This document shows positions 1 to 7,927 of a stretch of DNA of 37,478 bases, piece by piece (position 1 is the stretch's first letter; each line of letters starts with the position of its first letter). The stretch is from an uncultured Granulicella sp. (GTDB taxonomy: Bacteria > Acidobacteriota > Terriglobia > Terriglobales > Acidobacteriaceae): the NCBI GenBank assembly GCA_937873145.1, contig CALMVK010000211.1:1-37478 (forward strand), written 5' to 3'. The position numbers and the translations under genes were made by a program. The notes below the pieces were generated by a model. The model had not been told where the DNA came from and searched no databases. It saw nothing but the letters and a program-made list of their open reading frames with translations.

Positions 1-556
1 CGGCCCCGTAGGCCCAGTAGCCGGGCTGCCAAAGATAACCGTCACCCGGGGCCTGAGGCTGGTCGTAGTTTGGAAGCGTGGGGGGAGCCTGATAGATGTA
101 TTGCTGCCCGGACTGGTAGGCAGGCTGCTGGCCGAAGCCGCTGGGGTCATACTCCTGCGGGCCTTGCTGCTGGTCGTAGCCTTGCTGGGGGTAGCCCTGC
201 TGTTGTTGATAGCCCTGCTGTTGCGGGTAGCCCTGCTGGGGGTAGCCTTGCTGTTGGGGGTAGCCTTGCTGTTGCGGGTAGCCTTGCTGTTGCGGGTAGC
301 TCTCCTGCGGGTAGCTCTGCTGCGGGTAGGCTTGCTGCTGCTGGGGGTAGGCTTGCTGCTGCTGTGGATAGCCGGGCTGCTGCGTATAGTAACCCTGCTG
401 CGAAGCGCCATTGTAGCTTTGCGTCGCTGGAGAGCTATAGTTTTGAGGGTCCTGTGTGTTGTAGGGCTGAATGGCCTGGGCGGAGGCAAGCAGCGGAGCG
501 GCAAGCAGCGCCGCGGCAAGTGAGACAGAGGACACTGAACGATTGGCGATGCGCAT
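1..556 (-). CDS. Secreted Gln/Tyr/Pro-repeat protein with WxxGxW-type motif, partial
   Basis: Reading on the minus strand from ATG at 556, the frame stays open to the window edge (185 codons), so the C-terminus is missing. Residues 1-27 form a typical signal peptide: basic start, Ala/Leu-rich core, then an Ala-Ser-Ala-Gln cleavage region. Residues of about 50-135 are short tandem units of the [12 protein letters not shown] kind. The last visible residues read [11 protein letters not shown], which matches the YxWxPGxW repeat found in many secreted proteins of Acidobacteria and Proteobacteria. The function is unknown; an envelope or surface role is inferred from the signal peptide and low complexity. 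No strong ribosome binding site is seen, only GGGGTAA shortly before the ATG. The coding frame is well supported by the coherent repeats; the plus-strand frames here are shadows. Confidence 0.75.
   Translation of the reverse strand, partial: MRIANRSVSSVSLAAALLAAPLLASAQAIQPYNTQDPQNYSSPATQSYNGASQQGYYTQQPGYPQQQQAYPQQQQAYPQQSYPQESYPQQQGYPQQQGYPQQQGYPQQGYPQQQGYQQQQGYPQQGYDQQQGPQEYDPSGFGQQPAYQSGQQYIYQAPPTLPNYDQPQAPGDGYLWQPGYWAYGA
163..385 (-). repeat. Degenerate 15-21 bp coding tandem repeat (PQQQGY units)
   Basis: The DNA encoding the Gln/Tyr/Pro region consists of near-identical units; on the plus strand they read tagccttgctgttgcggg with one-codon variants. The units encode hexa- and heptapeptides. 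Neighbouring copies are almost identical at the DNA level, which suggests recent expansion and possible copy-number variation between strains. Confidence 0.8.
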
Positions 557-703
557 GGGGTTACCCCTGGAGACCGGCTTATCCTATGTCCGGTCGTAAA
601 CGATTAGACCCGGATTCACAATGAAGGTTGCAGAGCAGAGAGGAAATCTGTGCCAGATTACTTTCGCTAGCGGCTCATCCGTCCAGAGGTCAGCAGACTG
701 ACT

Positions 704-1219
704 CTACCTGTTTCCAAGGGGAGCGAAGAGAGTCTCGGTGTTCACGTAGATCGGGGTCCCGGCGACTTCGAGACGGGTTGTTTGAGTCCAGTGAACGCCG
801 GTGCAGATGCGGGCTGTTCGCGACTCCGGATCGATGATCCAGATGGTTTGGACGCCCATGCGGATGTAGTCCTGTGCGCGCTGCTGGGTGTCTGAGTAGC
901 TGTCGTCGGGAGAGAGAATTTCCACGACCAGCAGAGGTGGGTCTACCAGTACGTCCGGTTGGGAGCCGGAGCGGACTACGACAACATCCGGGATGCGCAC
1001 GCGGGATATGGAAACCTGCGTGCGCCATCCAGTAGCTGTCTCAATATCCCAAAGCTGCTCGTGTTGGATCAACCAAGCTGCAAGAAGAGCCTGTACCCGG
1101 GAGTGCTCCCACTTGCCCATTTTGCGCTCCAGGATCTCGCCATCGATATATTCGCAGTCTGGCCGGTAGCTGGTGGAGAGATAGTCAGCGATCGAAATGG
1201 GACAGGCTGCGATCGTCAT
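704..1219 (-). CDS. Uma2 family (DUF820) endonuclease-like protein
   Basis: This 171-residue protein has the layout of the Uma2/DUF820 family, which has a PD-(D/E)XK nuclease fold. An N-terminal segment ends in YIDGEILE (residues 24-31). Next come RIPDVVVV (75-82) with Asp78, then LLVVEILSPDD (96-106) with Glu100, and a DYIRMGVQTIWIID helix-strand (117-130). Asp78 and Glu100 are the expected metal-binding acids. The family is abundant and multi-copy in cyanobacteria and Acidobacteria, and its biological role is unsettled. The start has an AGGA element five bases upstream. It lies 40 bp downstream of the BI-1 gene on the same strand and could be co-transcribed. The family call is good; nuclease activity is inferred only from the fold. 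Confidence 0.85.
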   Translation of the reverse strand: MTIAACPISIADYLSTSYRPDCEYIDGEILERKMGKWEHSRVQALLAAWLIQHEQLWDIETATGWRTQVSISRVRIPDVVVVRSGSQPDVLVDPPLLVVEILSPDDSYSDTQQRAQDYIRMGVQTIWIIDPESRTARICTGVHWTQTTRLEVAGTPIYVNTETLFAPLGNR

Positions 1220-1259
1220 CTATGTCCTGTTGTTCGGCGGGGCGGGAGATTTCTCGGGG

Positions 1260-1943
1260 TTAGTTTCTGCGGCGACCGCCGCCGAGGAGCTGCAGCACGG
1301 CGAGGAAGATATTGATGGCGTCCAGATAAATAGAGAGCGAGAGAGAGACCGCGGAACGTCCGTCTCCGCCGGCGCGGATACGGGCGAAGTCGCCGATGGT
1401 CAGCAGCGTGAAGACGCCGAGAATCAGCCAGGAGTAGGTGTTGGGCTGAAGAAAGTGGAAGAAGATGCTCACGATGCCGAGCAGAAGTACGCCGAGCAGC
1501 GCGGCAGAGGCAATCCCGGTCAAGCGGCGATAGTTGATGTTGAACAGGTAGGCGACGATGCCCATGCAGGCCATGCCGAGGCCGGTGGTGGCGGCGGCCT
1601 GGAAGACGATGGCGGGGCCGACTGTCTGCATGTAGCGGTGGATGAGCGGACCGATCTCCCAACCCATGAAGTAGGTGAGCAGATAAAAGAGGCCTAGCGC
1701 CACGGCGGGGTTGGCGCGGCGGGCGAAGTTGATGGCAAAGATCAATCCCAGGACTGCGATAAAGCCGGGCAGAGTGGCCCAGGCAGGCGAGGTAGCCACG
1801 CCAGCGGCGGTGACAAGGAAGCCAAAGGAGGTGATACCTAGAACTTTGGCGAGCAGCGGCGCGGTGCCTTCGCGCGGAACCTCGATGGTGGTGTTCCAGG
1901 TTCCGGTACGGGGATCCATTTGGCGATTGACGGGATAGTTCAT
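1260..1943 (-). CDS. Bax inhibitor-1/YccA family inner-membrane protein
   Basis: This is a 227-residue polytopic membrane protein with about seven hydrophobic helices starting near residue 32. It has the BI-1 family pattern: a hydrophilic N-terminus, the FYLLTYFMGWEIGPLI segment, a VFQAAATTGLGMACMG helix, and the C-terminal segment SLSIYLDAINIFLAVLQLLGG, which matches the family signature of a Leu-Asp-x-Ile-Asn/Asp membrane helix. BI-1 proteins are implicated in calcium or proton leak, and YccA in FtsH regulation; which applies here cannot be read from sequence. The ATG at 1943 has GGAG 11 bases upstream. It is divergent from murC, with a 121 bp shared upstream region. The Arg-rich tail (RRRN) is positively charged. 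Confidence 0.88.
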   Translation of the reverse strand: MNYPVNRQMDPRTGTWNTTIEVPREGTAPLLAKVLGITSFGFLVTAAGVATSPAWATLPGFIAVLGLIFAINFARRANPAVALGLFYLLTYFMGWEIGPLIHRYMQTVGPAIVFQAAATTGLGMACMGIVAYLFNINYRRLTGIASAALLGVLLLGIVSIFFHFLQPNTYSWLILGVFTLLTIGDFARIRAGGDGRSAVSLSLSIYLDAINIFLAVLQLLGGGRRRN

Positions 1944-1968
1944 AACGGAGTGACTCCAGTGTCCTCAC

Positions 1969-1974
1969 AGTATA
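1969..1974 (-). promoter_or_regulatory. Possible -10 box for the BI-1 gene
   Basis: On the minus strand a TATACT hexamer lies 26 bases upstream of the BI-1 ATG. That would give a short leader with its start near 1961. The matching -35 region, 17 bases further up, is poor (TCGAAA), so this is only a candidate. Confidence 0.3.
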
Positions 1975-2064
1975 GAACGTACAAGGCGGCATTTCGATGC
2001 GGGTGCGCCGCCTGCGCCGCTCTCGCTGGTACAGTCAGAGTTTAGTCCTCTGGGAGAACTTTTC

Positions 2065-3510
2065 GTGCAGTCGATGTTTGTTCCCGGTCCCGGAATGGGA
2101 CACGTCCTTCTCGCCCCCTCGCACGGCATCCACTTTATCGGTATCGGCGGCATCGGCATGAGTGGGATTGCCGAGATTCTGTTGACGATGGGCCTGCGTG
2201 TGTCGGGCTCAGACCTGAGGCGCTCCCTGGCCACGGACCGGCTGGCGGCGCTGGGGGCGGTGATCTATGAAGGCCATGCGGCGGAGAACGTGACCGGCGC
2301 GGAGGTAGTGGTGGCCAGCTCGGCGGTTTCAGCCGCTAACCCGGAGGTGGCTGCGGCGCGCGCGCACAAGATTCCGGTGATCCAGCGGGCGGAGATGCTG
2401 GCGGAGCTGATGCGGCTGAAGTACGGGATTGCCGTGGCCGGGATGCATGGCAAGACGACGACGACCAGCATGATTGCGGCGGTGCTGGCCGGCGGCGGAC
2501 TGGACCCGACGGTGGTGGTGGGTGGCCGGGTGGACGCGCTGGGCTCAAACGCGCGGTTGGGCACCAGCCAGTATCTGGTGGCGGAGGCCGATGAGAGCGA
2601 CCGCTCGTTCCTGAAGCTTTCTCCGATTCTGGCCGTGGTAACGAACCTGGACCGCGAGCACATGGACTGCTATGCGGACATGGAAGACGTGGACGCGGCG
2701 TTTGTGGAGTTTATGGATAGCCTGCCGTTTTATGGCGCGACGACGGCCTGCCTGGACAATGTGCGCCTGCGATCGGTGCTGCCGCGGGTGCGGCGCAAGG
2801 TGTACACCTATGGCACGAGCGCGGATGCGGACTTTCGGCTGGAGACTTTAGCGAAGCAGGCGGACAGCTTCGGTGCGTTCCAGGTGCGCTGCCAGATTGC
2901 GGGGCGCGAGCGGCTGCTGGGGCCGTTTCTGCTGCATGTTCCGGGGCGGCACAATCTGCTGAATGCGACTTCGGCGGTGGCGGTCGGGTTCCAGCTTGGG
3001 ATTACTCCGGAGGCGATCGCGGCGGGGCTGGCCAGCTTTCGCGGGGTGGACCGGCGGTTCCAAACACGCGGCAAGGTGGCTGGCGTGACGGTGGTGGACG
3101 ACTATGGGCACCATCCGACGGAGATTCTGGCGACGCTGCAGGCGGCGCGCGAGTGCGGCTTTGCGAGTATCCACGTGCTGTTTCAGCCGCACCGCTACAC
3201 CCGGACGCGCGACCTGATGGCGGAGTTTGCCAAAGCCTTTCACGATGCGACCACGGTGCAGGTGCTGGACATCTACGCGGCCAGCGAAGAGCCGATCGCG
3301 GGCGTGACGGGAGAGCGCCTGGCGTGGGAGATTGCCGACGCCGACCCTGGTACGCGGGCCCGCTATGCGGCTTCGGTCGGCGAGGCCATTGCCGCCGTGG
3401 TGGCCGAGGCGAGGACGGGGGATTTGATTCTGACGCAGGGTGCGGGTAGCGTCTCGCAGTTTGCGCCGCAGGTGGTGGAGGCGCTGCGGGCGGCGCACGG
3501 CGAGGCTTGA
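2065..3510 (+). CDS. murC: UDP-N-acetylmuramate--L-alanine ligase
   Basis: MurC is the cytoplasmic ATP-dependent ligase that adds L-alanine to UDP-N-acetylmuramate, the first peptide step of peptidoglycan precursor synthesis. The 481 residues show the three-domain Mur ligase plan. There is a Rossmann N-terminus with HFIGIGGIGMSGIAE (23-37). The central ATP-binding loop is GMHGKTTTT (126-134), and VAEADESDRSF and NLDREHMDCY follow. The C-terminal domain contains VVDDYGHHPTE and FQPHRYTRT. The GTG start at 2065 is preferred because GGGAGA ends seven bases upstream; an ATG nine bases later lies too far from that site. Length is normal for the family. murG, murB and ddl, common partners in division clusters, are not next to it here: BI-1 is divergent upstream and ftsQ follows. 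Confidence 0.97.
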   Translation: MQSMFVPGPGMGHVLLAPSHGIHFIGIGGIGMSGIAEILLTMGLRVSGSDLRRSLATDRLAALGAVIYEGHAAENVTGAEVVVASSAVSAANPEVAAARAHKIPVIQRAEMLAELMRLKYGIAVAGMHGKTTTTSMIAAVLAGGGLDPTVVVGGRVDALGSNARLGTSQYLVAEADESDRSFLKLSPILAVVTNLDREHMDCYADMEDVDAAFVEFMDSLPFYGATTACLDNVRLRSVLPRVRRKVYTYGTSADADFRLETLAKQADSFGAFQVRCQIAGRERLLGPFLLHVPGRHNLLNATSAVAVGFQLGITPEAIAAGLASFRGVDRRFQTRGKVAGVTVVDDYGHHPTEILATLQAARECGFASIHVLFQPHRYTRTRDLMAEFAKAFHDATTVQVLDIYAASEEPIAGVTGERLAWEIADADPGTRARYAASVGEAIAAVVAEARTGDLILTQGAGSVSQFAPQVVEALRAAHGEA

Positions 3511-3584
3511 TGCGGGGCTTGATTTGAGCTTGATGCGGGCCTGAGTTCTTTTGCGGATACCCCCTGAAGTTCGTCGCAGCCGAA

Positions 3585-3605
3585 GGCGAGCTCGCCCTCT
3601 AGAAT
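3585..3605. promoter_or_regulatory. 12-bp palindrome next to a -10-like box upstream of ftsQ
   Basis: GGCGAGCTCGCC at 3585-3596 is a perfect palindrome, followed three bases later by TAGAAT (3600-3605), which resembles a -10 box. It lies in the 155 bp murC-ftsQ gap. No convincing -35 box is visible, so an ftsQ promoter with an operator here is only a possibility. The same gap begins with a 12-base direct repeat (GCTTGATGCGGG at 3505-3516 and 3528-3539), the first copy of which spans the murC stop codon. Confidence 0.25.
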
Positions 3606-3665
3606 GAGGGTGGCGATTCTCTCGGCCTTGCTCGGGCCGTGCGATCTCAAAGGGGAGTGCAGACG

Positions 3666-3695
3666 ATGGCCGATCGGTGCTTGACGCGCCTATGA
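3666..3695 (+). other. Putative 9-codon leader ORF overlapping the ftsQ start
   Basis: ATG at 3666 has a strong AAAGGGGAG element (3650-3658) seven bases upstream. It encodes only MADRCLTRL before TGA at 3693-3695, and that stop overlaps the ftsQ ATG at 3692 as ATGA. The arrangement would couple ftsQ translation to a tiny leader. It could also be chance, with the same ribosome binding site serving the ftsQ GTG at 3677 at a long spacing. Confidence 0.35.
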
Positions 3696-4957
3696 CGACG
3701 CGTGCGGCCAAGATGCCTGGAAGCGCTCAGGAGCTCCAGCCTGGGATACCCCGGCCTGCGCTTCGGCGGGATCTCGGCGAGGATCTCGCTGTGCCACGGC
3801 GCCGGGAAGGTGTGTCTGCCGTGCAGGCGGCCGCAGGCTACCAGGCGGAGGAGTTTGCGCCGCAGCGCACGGGCGGGCTGAGCTTTCGCCTGCGGGCGGG
3901 TTTGCCGCGAACGGTTCTGGGCCGGGTTGGGCTGGCCGTGGTGGGCGTGCTGGCGATGGGCGCGATGACGGCCGCGGCGTGGGAGGCGCGGGTGCTGCTG
4001 CTGCATCACTCCAGCCTGATGGTGCCGTCGAGTGCGGCGATCCAGATTACCGGCAACCAGCATTTGACGCGGGCGCAGTTGGTTGGCATCTTCGGCGGTG
4101 ACGTGGATCGCAATGTGCTGACGGTGCCGCTCGAGCAGCGCGAGGCCGAGCTGGAAGCTTTGCCGTGGGTGGAGCACGCGACCGTGATGCGGCTGCTGCC
4201 GAACAAGTTTCGGGTGGCCATTGTGGAGCGGATGCCGGTTGCATTTGTGCGGCAAGGATCTTCGATCGGGCTGGTCGATGCCAATGGCGTGCTGCTGGAT
4301 ATGGCGTCCAATGGAGATACCGCGGTGCATGACTCCTATTCGTTCCCGGTGGTGACGGGGCTGGCGCAGGCCGATCCGCTCTCGACGCGGGCTGCGCGCG
4401 TGCAGCTTTACCTGCGCTTTCTGCGGGAGCTTGACGTGGATGGAGCAAGCATTTCCAAGAGCCTGAGCGAGGTCGATGTCTCGAATCCCGAGGATGTGAA
4501 AGCGCTGCTGCCGAACGGTCGTTCGACGATCCTGGTGCACTTTGGCGAGGAGGACTTTCGCCATCGCTACGACCTGTTTGAGAAGAATCTTCCGGAGTGG
4601 CTGACGCAACACCCGAAGCTGGCGGCGGCCGACATGCGCTACGAGCACCAGGTGGTGCTGGAGATGGCACCGGGTACGGCGGTTACGACGAATGAGCCGG
4701 TGGCCGCGGCAGCACCGGCGCATGAGAAGCCATTGCCTGGCAAGGCTTCCGCGCACAAGCTGGTGGCGGTGGGCAAGCCGGTGTTTGCTCCAAAGGTGAA
4801 GCCGGCCACGGGGCGTCCGCCGGCCGCAGTCCGTCCACCGGCGGCCTCCGCGCAGGCACAGCCTGGCGGTTCCGGTGGTCATCTTCAGACTTCGTTCGAT
4901 GTGAAGCCGAAGGCCGTGGACAGCGCGGCCAGGCACTCTCAGGCGGTTCCGCAATGA
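3692..4957 (+). CDS. ftsQ: Cell division protein FtsQ (POTRA domain)
   Basis: FtsQ is a bitopic inner-membrane protein that links cytoplasmic FtsA/FtsZ to the periplasmic FtsB/FtsL and septal synthase. In this 421-residue version a cytoplasmic N-terminus of about 75 residues precedes one membrane helix (LGRVGLAVVGVLAMGAMTAAAW). A POTRA domain follows, with the typical IQITGNQHLTRAQLVGIFG and LPWVEHATVMRLLPNKFRV segments. The FtsQ beta domain contains RMPVAFVRQG and LVDANGVLLDM. The last 95 or so residues form an Ala/Pro/Lys-rich tail not expected in the family. ATG at 3692 is chosen for its overlap with the upstream leader; an in-frame GTG at 3677 is the alternative. Its stop overlaps the ftsA start (ATGA at 4954-4957), which implies translational coupling. 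Confidence 0.9.
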   Translation: MTTRAAKMPGSAQELQPGIPRPALRRDLGEDLAVPRRREGVSAVQAAAGYQAEEFAPQRTGGLSFRLRAGLPRTVLGRVGLAVVGVLAMGAMTAAAWEARVLLLHHSSLMVPSSAAIQITGNQHLTRAQLVGIFGGDVDRNVLTVPLEQREAELEALPWVEHATVMRLLPNKFRVAIVERMPVAFVRQGSSIGLVDANGVLLDMASNGDTAVHDSYSFPVVTGLAQADPLSTRAARVQLYLRFLRELDVDGASISKSLSEVDVSNPEDVKALLPNGRSTILVHFGEEDFRHRYDLFEKNLPEWLTQHPKLAAADMRYEHQVVLEMAPGTAVTTNEPVAAAAPAHEKPLPGKASAHKLVAVGKPVFAPKVKPATGRPPAAVRPPAASAQAQPGGSGGHLQTSFDVKPKAVDSAARHSQAVPQ

Positions 4958-6189
4958 ATGCAAAGACGGAGTATCTGATTACGGTGCTGGATGCCGGCAG
5001 CCAAAAGAGCGTGGTGCTGGTGGCTGAGGTGTCCGAGGGTGTGCTGCGCTATCGCGGCCATGGACTGGAGCCCTCACAGGGAATGCGCAAGGGGTTGATC
5101 GCCGAGCTGGGTCCGGCGGCGGAGGCGATCAACCGCGCGGCGTTGCACGCCGAACGTGCAGCGAAGGCGACGATCGAGACGGCGGTGGTCGGCATCGGCG
5201 GAACGCATGTGCGCGGCATCAACTCGCGCGGCGGCATCTCGATGGGCTCGCGGATGAAGGAGATTACGCGCGAGGAGATCCGTGCTGCGGTGGATCGGGC
5301 GCGCTCGGTGCCGTTGCCTCCGGACCGGGAGGTGATGCATCTGCTTCCGCAGGAGTTCATCCTGGACGATCAGGCGGGGATCCACGACCCGATCGGCATG
5401 GTGGGCAACCGGCTGGAGGTGAATCTTCACCTGTCGACCTGCTCGGGCGGGATTGCGCAGAGCGTGATTACCTGCGCCAACCGCGCGGGTCTAGAGGTGG
5501 AGGATACGGTGTTTGAGGGTATCGCCGCGGCAGAGGCGGTGCTCTCGGCCGATGAGCGGGAGCTGGGGGTGTGCCTGGCGGATATCGGCGCGAGCACGAC
5601 GGAGCTGGCGGTATACTTCGAGGGCTCGATTGCACATACGGCCGTGCTGCCGATCGGCGGCGATCACTTTACCAACGACCTGGCTGTGGGCTTGCATGTC
5701 TCGGTCGAAGAGGCCGAGGAGCTGAAGCGGAGATACGGCAACTGCGTGGTGACCAGCGTGCCTTCGTTGGCTGAGATCGAGGTGGGCGGCGGACTAAACG
5801 GGATTGTAGGCGCGGGGCAACCGGCACATCTGGTACGGCAGCGGTTCCTGGCGGAGATCCTGGAGCCGCGGGCGCGTGAGTTGTTCACCTTGCTGCGGAA
5901 CAATCTGCGCGACGGCGGCGTGCTGGAGGCGATGGGTGCGGGTTGCGTGCTGACCGGCGGCGGTGCCAGCCTGGCCGGCTTGCTGGATAACGCGGAGTCG
6001 CTGCTACGCGTGCCGGCACGGATTGGACTGCCGGTGCCGCTGAGCCGCATGCCGCAGGAGTTGGTGCGGCCGGAGTTTGCGGCGGCGATCGGGATGCTGC
6101 TGTACACGCACCGTACCCAGATTCGCAGGGCTGGGGAAGAGCGTGGGTTGAAGGCTAAGCTGCGGAATATCTTTGCGGGGAGTTTTTAG
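4954..6189 (+). CDS. ftsA: Cell division protein FtsA
   Basis: FtsA is the actin-like ATPase that anchors FtsZ to the membrane and recruits later division proteins. The 411 residues contain the actin-fold signatures: a phosphate-1-like VLDAGSQKSVVLVAE (12-26), the 1C domain with VVGIGGTHVRGINSRG, a phosphate-2 segment CLADIGASTTELAVY, and an adenosine motif VLTGGGASLAGL. The C-terminus GLKAKLRNIFAGSF is a short basic amphipathic helix, as expected for the membrane-targeting sequence. The start overlaps the ftsQ stop. The first phosphate loop has Ser-Gln-Lys where many FtsA proteins have Gly-Thr/Ser-Ser-Lys; this is a modest variation. ftsZ does not follow directly: a transporter on the opposite strand lies between them. 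Confidence 0.96.
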   Translation: MNAKTEYLITVLDAGSQKSVVLVAEVSEGVLRYRGHGLEPSQGMRKGLIAELGPAAEAINRAALHAERAAKATIETAVVGIGGTHVRGINSRGGISMGSRMKEITREEIRAAVDRARSVPLPPDREVMHLLPQEFILDDQAGIHDPIGMVGNRLEVNLHLSTCSGGIAQSVITCANRAGLEVEDTVFEGIAAAEAVLSADERELGVCLADIGASTTELAVYFEGSIAHTAVLPIGGDHFTNDLAVGLHVSVEEAEELKRRYGNCVVTSVPSLAEIEVGGGLNGIVGAGQPAHLVRQRFLAEILEPRARELFTLLRNNLRDGGVLEAMGAGCVLTGGGASLAGLLDNAESLLRVPARIGLPVPLSRMPQELVRPEFAAAIGMLLYTHRTQIRRAGEERGLKAKLRNIFAGSF

Positions 6190-6221
6190 GGCGCGGTGCT
6201 AGACACATTCCGCAGGGCAAA

Positions 6222-6260
6222 CGCCAATACGGGGATTCTGGCTTCGCCAGAATGACGACC
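6222..6260. repeat. Dispersed palindromic intergenic repeat, copy 1
   Basis: After ftsA the sequence contains ATTCTGGC-TTC-GCCAGAAT (6235-6253), a perfect 8-bp stem with a 3-base loop, flanked by CCAATACGGGG and TGACGACC. A clearly related element with the same flanks lies at 25881-25918, so this is a repeat family rather than only a terminator. No T-run follows, so an intrinsic terminator is not well supported. Confidence 0.7.
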
Positions 6261-6292
6261 CTGTAATGACGACCCTGTAATGACGACCCTGT
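6251..6292. repeat. Three perfect tandem copies of a 14-mer
   Basis: AATGACGACCCTGT is repeated exactly three times (6251-6264, 6265-6278, 6279-6292), followed by a partial AATGA. The first copy begins inside the right arm of the palindromic repeat, so it looks like slippage-type expansion of that element's edge. Confidence 0.9.
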
Positions 6293-6334
6293 AATGAGGG
6301 CTCTGGAGGGATGTGTGGCGGTTGGAGTTGCTTT

Positions 6335-7927
6335 TTAGTGAACTGCTCCTTCGGGTGCGCCTTGGCCGGGACGGTTTTTGCTGAGTAGGAAGGCGAAGCC
6401 TACCATGACGACGGCCATCCAGCAGAGCAGGCGGTAGATATCCTGGTAGCCTTCTGCCGCGGCCTGCTGCTGCAACTGGTTGTAGATGGTGGCGCGCGCC
6501 ATGGTGACCGCATCGGCATGATTGCCGGTCGCTGCTGAAAACGCGCCGGTAAGAGAAGTCATGGCGGTGTTGTAGGCCTGGCTTCCGGGCTGCATGGATT
6601 CCTGCAGACGTGCCTGATGGAAGAGAGAGCGGTTGGTCACGATGGCGCCCGTGATTGCGATGAAGATGCTGCCGCCTACGTTGCGGACGAAGTTGATGAT
6701 TCCCGAGACCTGGTTGGATGCCTCGCGCGGCAGACCCACGTACGCGGCGTTGGTGATTGAGATGAAGCAGAAGGGAATCGGGATCATCAGGATGACGCGC
6801 AGGAACGAGTTATAGCCGAAGCTGAGGCCTAGATTCAACGTTGCCGAGTTCCAGTAGAAGGCTGCGGCGAAGATGGCAAACCCTAAAGCGGCTAGATTGC
6901 GCGCGGCAAATTTTCCGGTGGCGATTCCGGCCAGGGGCATGGTGATTACGAGCGCGATCCCTCCCGCGGTTAGCGCTTCACCGGCGATGGTCGCCGTATA
7001 ACCGAGGAGCGTCTGCAAGAACTGCGGCTGCAGGACGGTGGAGGCGTTGAGGACGCCGCCGACCAACGTCATCAGCAGAGAGCAGATGGCAAAGTTCTTG
7101 TACTTGAAGAGCTTGATGTTCATGATGGGGGCCTTGGAGCGCCACTCCCAATAGATCAAACCGGACATGCCGATGACGAACATGGCTGCGAAGAAGCGGA
7201 TGAAGTTCGAGGCAAACCAGGCATTTTCCTCGCCTTTATCGAGCATGATCTGCATGCCGCCCATGGCAAGGGTGAGTAGCCCGAGGCCGATGTAGTCAAG
7301 CCTGCGCAGATTGTCGCGGTCGGCATGGATCCAGGGTGGATCGTCGACGAACCGGGTCACCAGGATGAACGCAAGCAGGCCAACCGGGATATTGATGTAG
7401 AAGATCCAGCGCCAGGAGTAGTTGTCGGTAATCCAGCCGCCCAGGCTCGGCCCGATCGAGGGAGCCAAGACGGCTACCAGGCCGTAGAGAGCGAAGGCTT
7501 GACCGCGCCGTTTTTCGTCGAAAGAGTCTGCCATGATGGCTTGGGCCATCGGCTGCAAGCCGCCGCCGCCGATACCCTGAACGATGCGGGCGAGCAGCAG
7601 GAAAGGCAAGGATGGGGCAAGGCCGCACATGAAGCTGGAGATGGTGAAGAGGGTAATGCACGAGAGGAAGAACGTTTTGCGCCCGATGACCGAGGAGGCC
7701 CAGGCGCCGGCCGGCAGCACAATCGCGTTCGACACCAGGTACGAGGTGAGCACCCAGGTGCCCTGGTCCTCTGAAGCTCCGAGGTTGCCTGCGATGTGCG
7801 GTAAGGCTACGTTCGCGATGGAGGTGTCGAGTACCTCCATAAAGGCCGCCAACGCTACGGTCGCCGCGATGATCCAGGGGTTGACCCGGGGTTTCCACTG
7901 CCGTTGATCGGTCGATGCGTCAGCCAA
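6335..7927 (-). CDS. DHA2 family MFS drug-efflux transporter (EmrB/QacA type)
   Basis: This 530-residue protein has about 14 membrane helices, the number typical of the DHA2 subfamily of proton-driven multidrug exporters. Diagnostic segments are MEVLDTSIANVALPHIAGNL in helix 1 (DHA2 motif D1 with the family Leu-Asp-x-Thr-Ile/Ser-Val/Ala-Asn), SVIGRKTFFLSC (motif A), RIVQGIGGGGLQPMAQ (motif B region) and LYGLVAVLAPSIGPSLGGW (motif C, the antiporter motif). The start is TTG at 7927, supported by GGGAGAG eight bases upstream. No EmrA-like adaptor is adjacent, so it probably acts as a single-component inner-membrane exporter or with a distant partner. It lies between ftsA and ftsZ in the opposite orientation, which suggests insertion into an ancestral division cluster. 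The substrate is unknown. Confidence 0.92.
   Translation of the reverse strand: MADASTDQRQWKPRVNPWIIAATVALAAFMEVLDTSIANVALPHIAGNLGASEDQGTWVLTSYLVSNAIVLPAGAWASSVIGRKTFFLSCITLFTISSFMCGLAPSLPFLLLARIVQGIGGGGLQPMAQAIMADSFDEKRRGQAFALYGLVAVLAPSIGPSLGGWITDNYSWRWIFYINIPVGLLAFILVTRFVDDPPWIHADRDNLRRLDYIGLGLLTLAMGGMQIMLDKGEENAWFASNFIRFFAAMFVIGMSGLIYWEWRSKAPIMNIKLFKYKNFAICSLLMTLVGGVLNASTVLQPQFLQTLLGYTATIAGEALTAGGIALVITMPLAGIATGKFAARNLAALGFAIFAAAFYWNSATLNLGLSFGYNSFLRVILMIPIPFCFISITNAAYVGLPREASNQVSGIINFVRNVGGSIFIAITGAIVTNRSLFHQARLQESMQPGSQAYNTAMTSLTGAFSAATGNHADAVTMARATIYNQLQQQAAAEGYQDIYRLLCWMAVVMVGFAFLLSKNRPGQGAPEGAVH

Noticed and set aside
163-385. Possible CRISPR array
   Set aside because: Repeat units are contiguous, 15-21 bp and in multiples of three within a coding frame, with no spacers.
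70-624. Ala/Ser/Gly and Leu-rich plus-strand frames over the first 600 bases
   Set aside because: They are translations of the Gln/Tyr/Pro coding repeat in the wrong strand; the minus frame has a signal peptide and coherent repeats.
3647-4963. 438-codon open frame antisense to ftsQ
   Set aside because: Composition is Arg/His/Gln-rich with no domain features, and it lies wholly opposite a clear ftsQ; long antisense frames are expected at this GC content.
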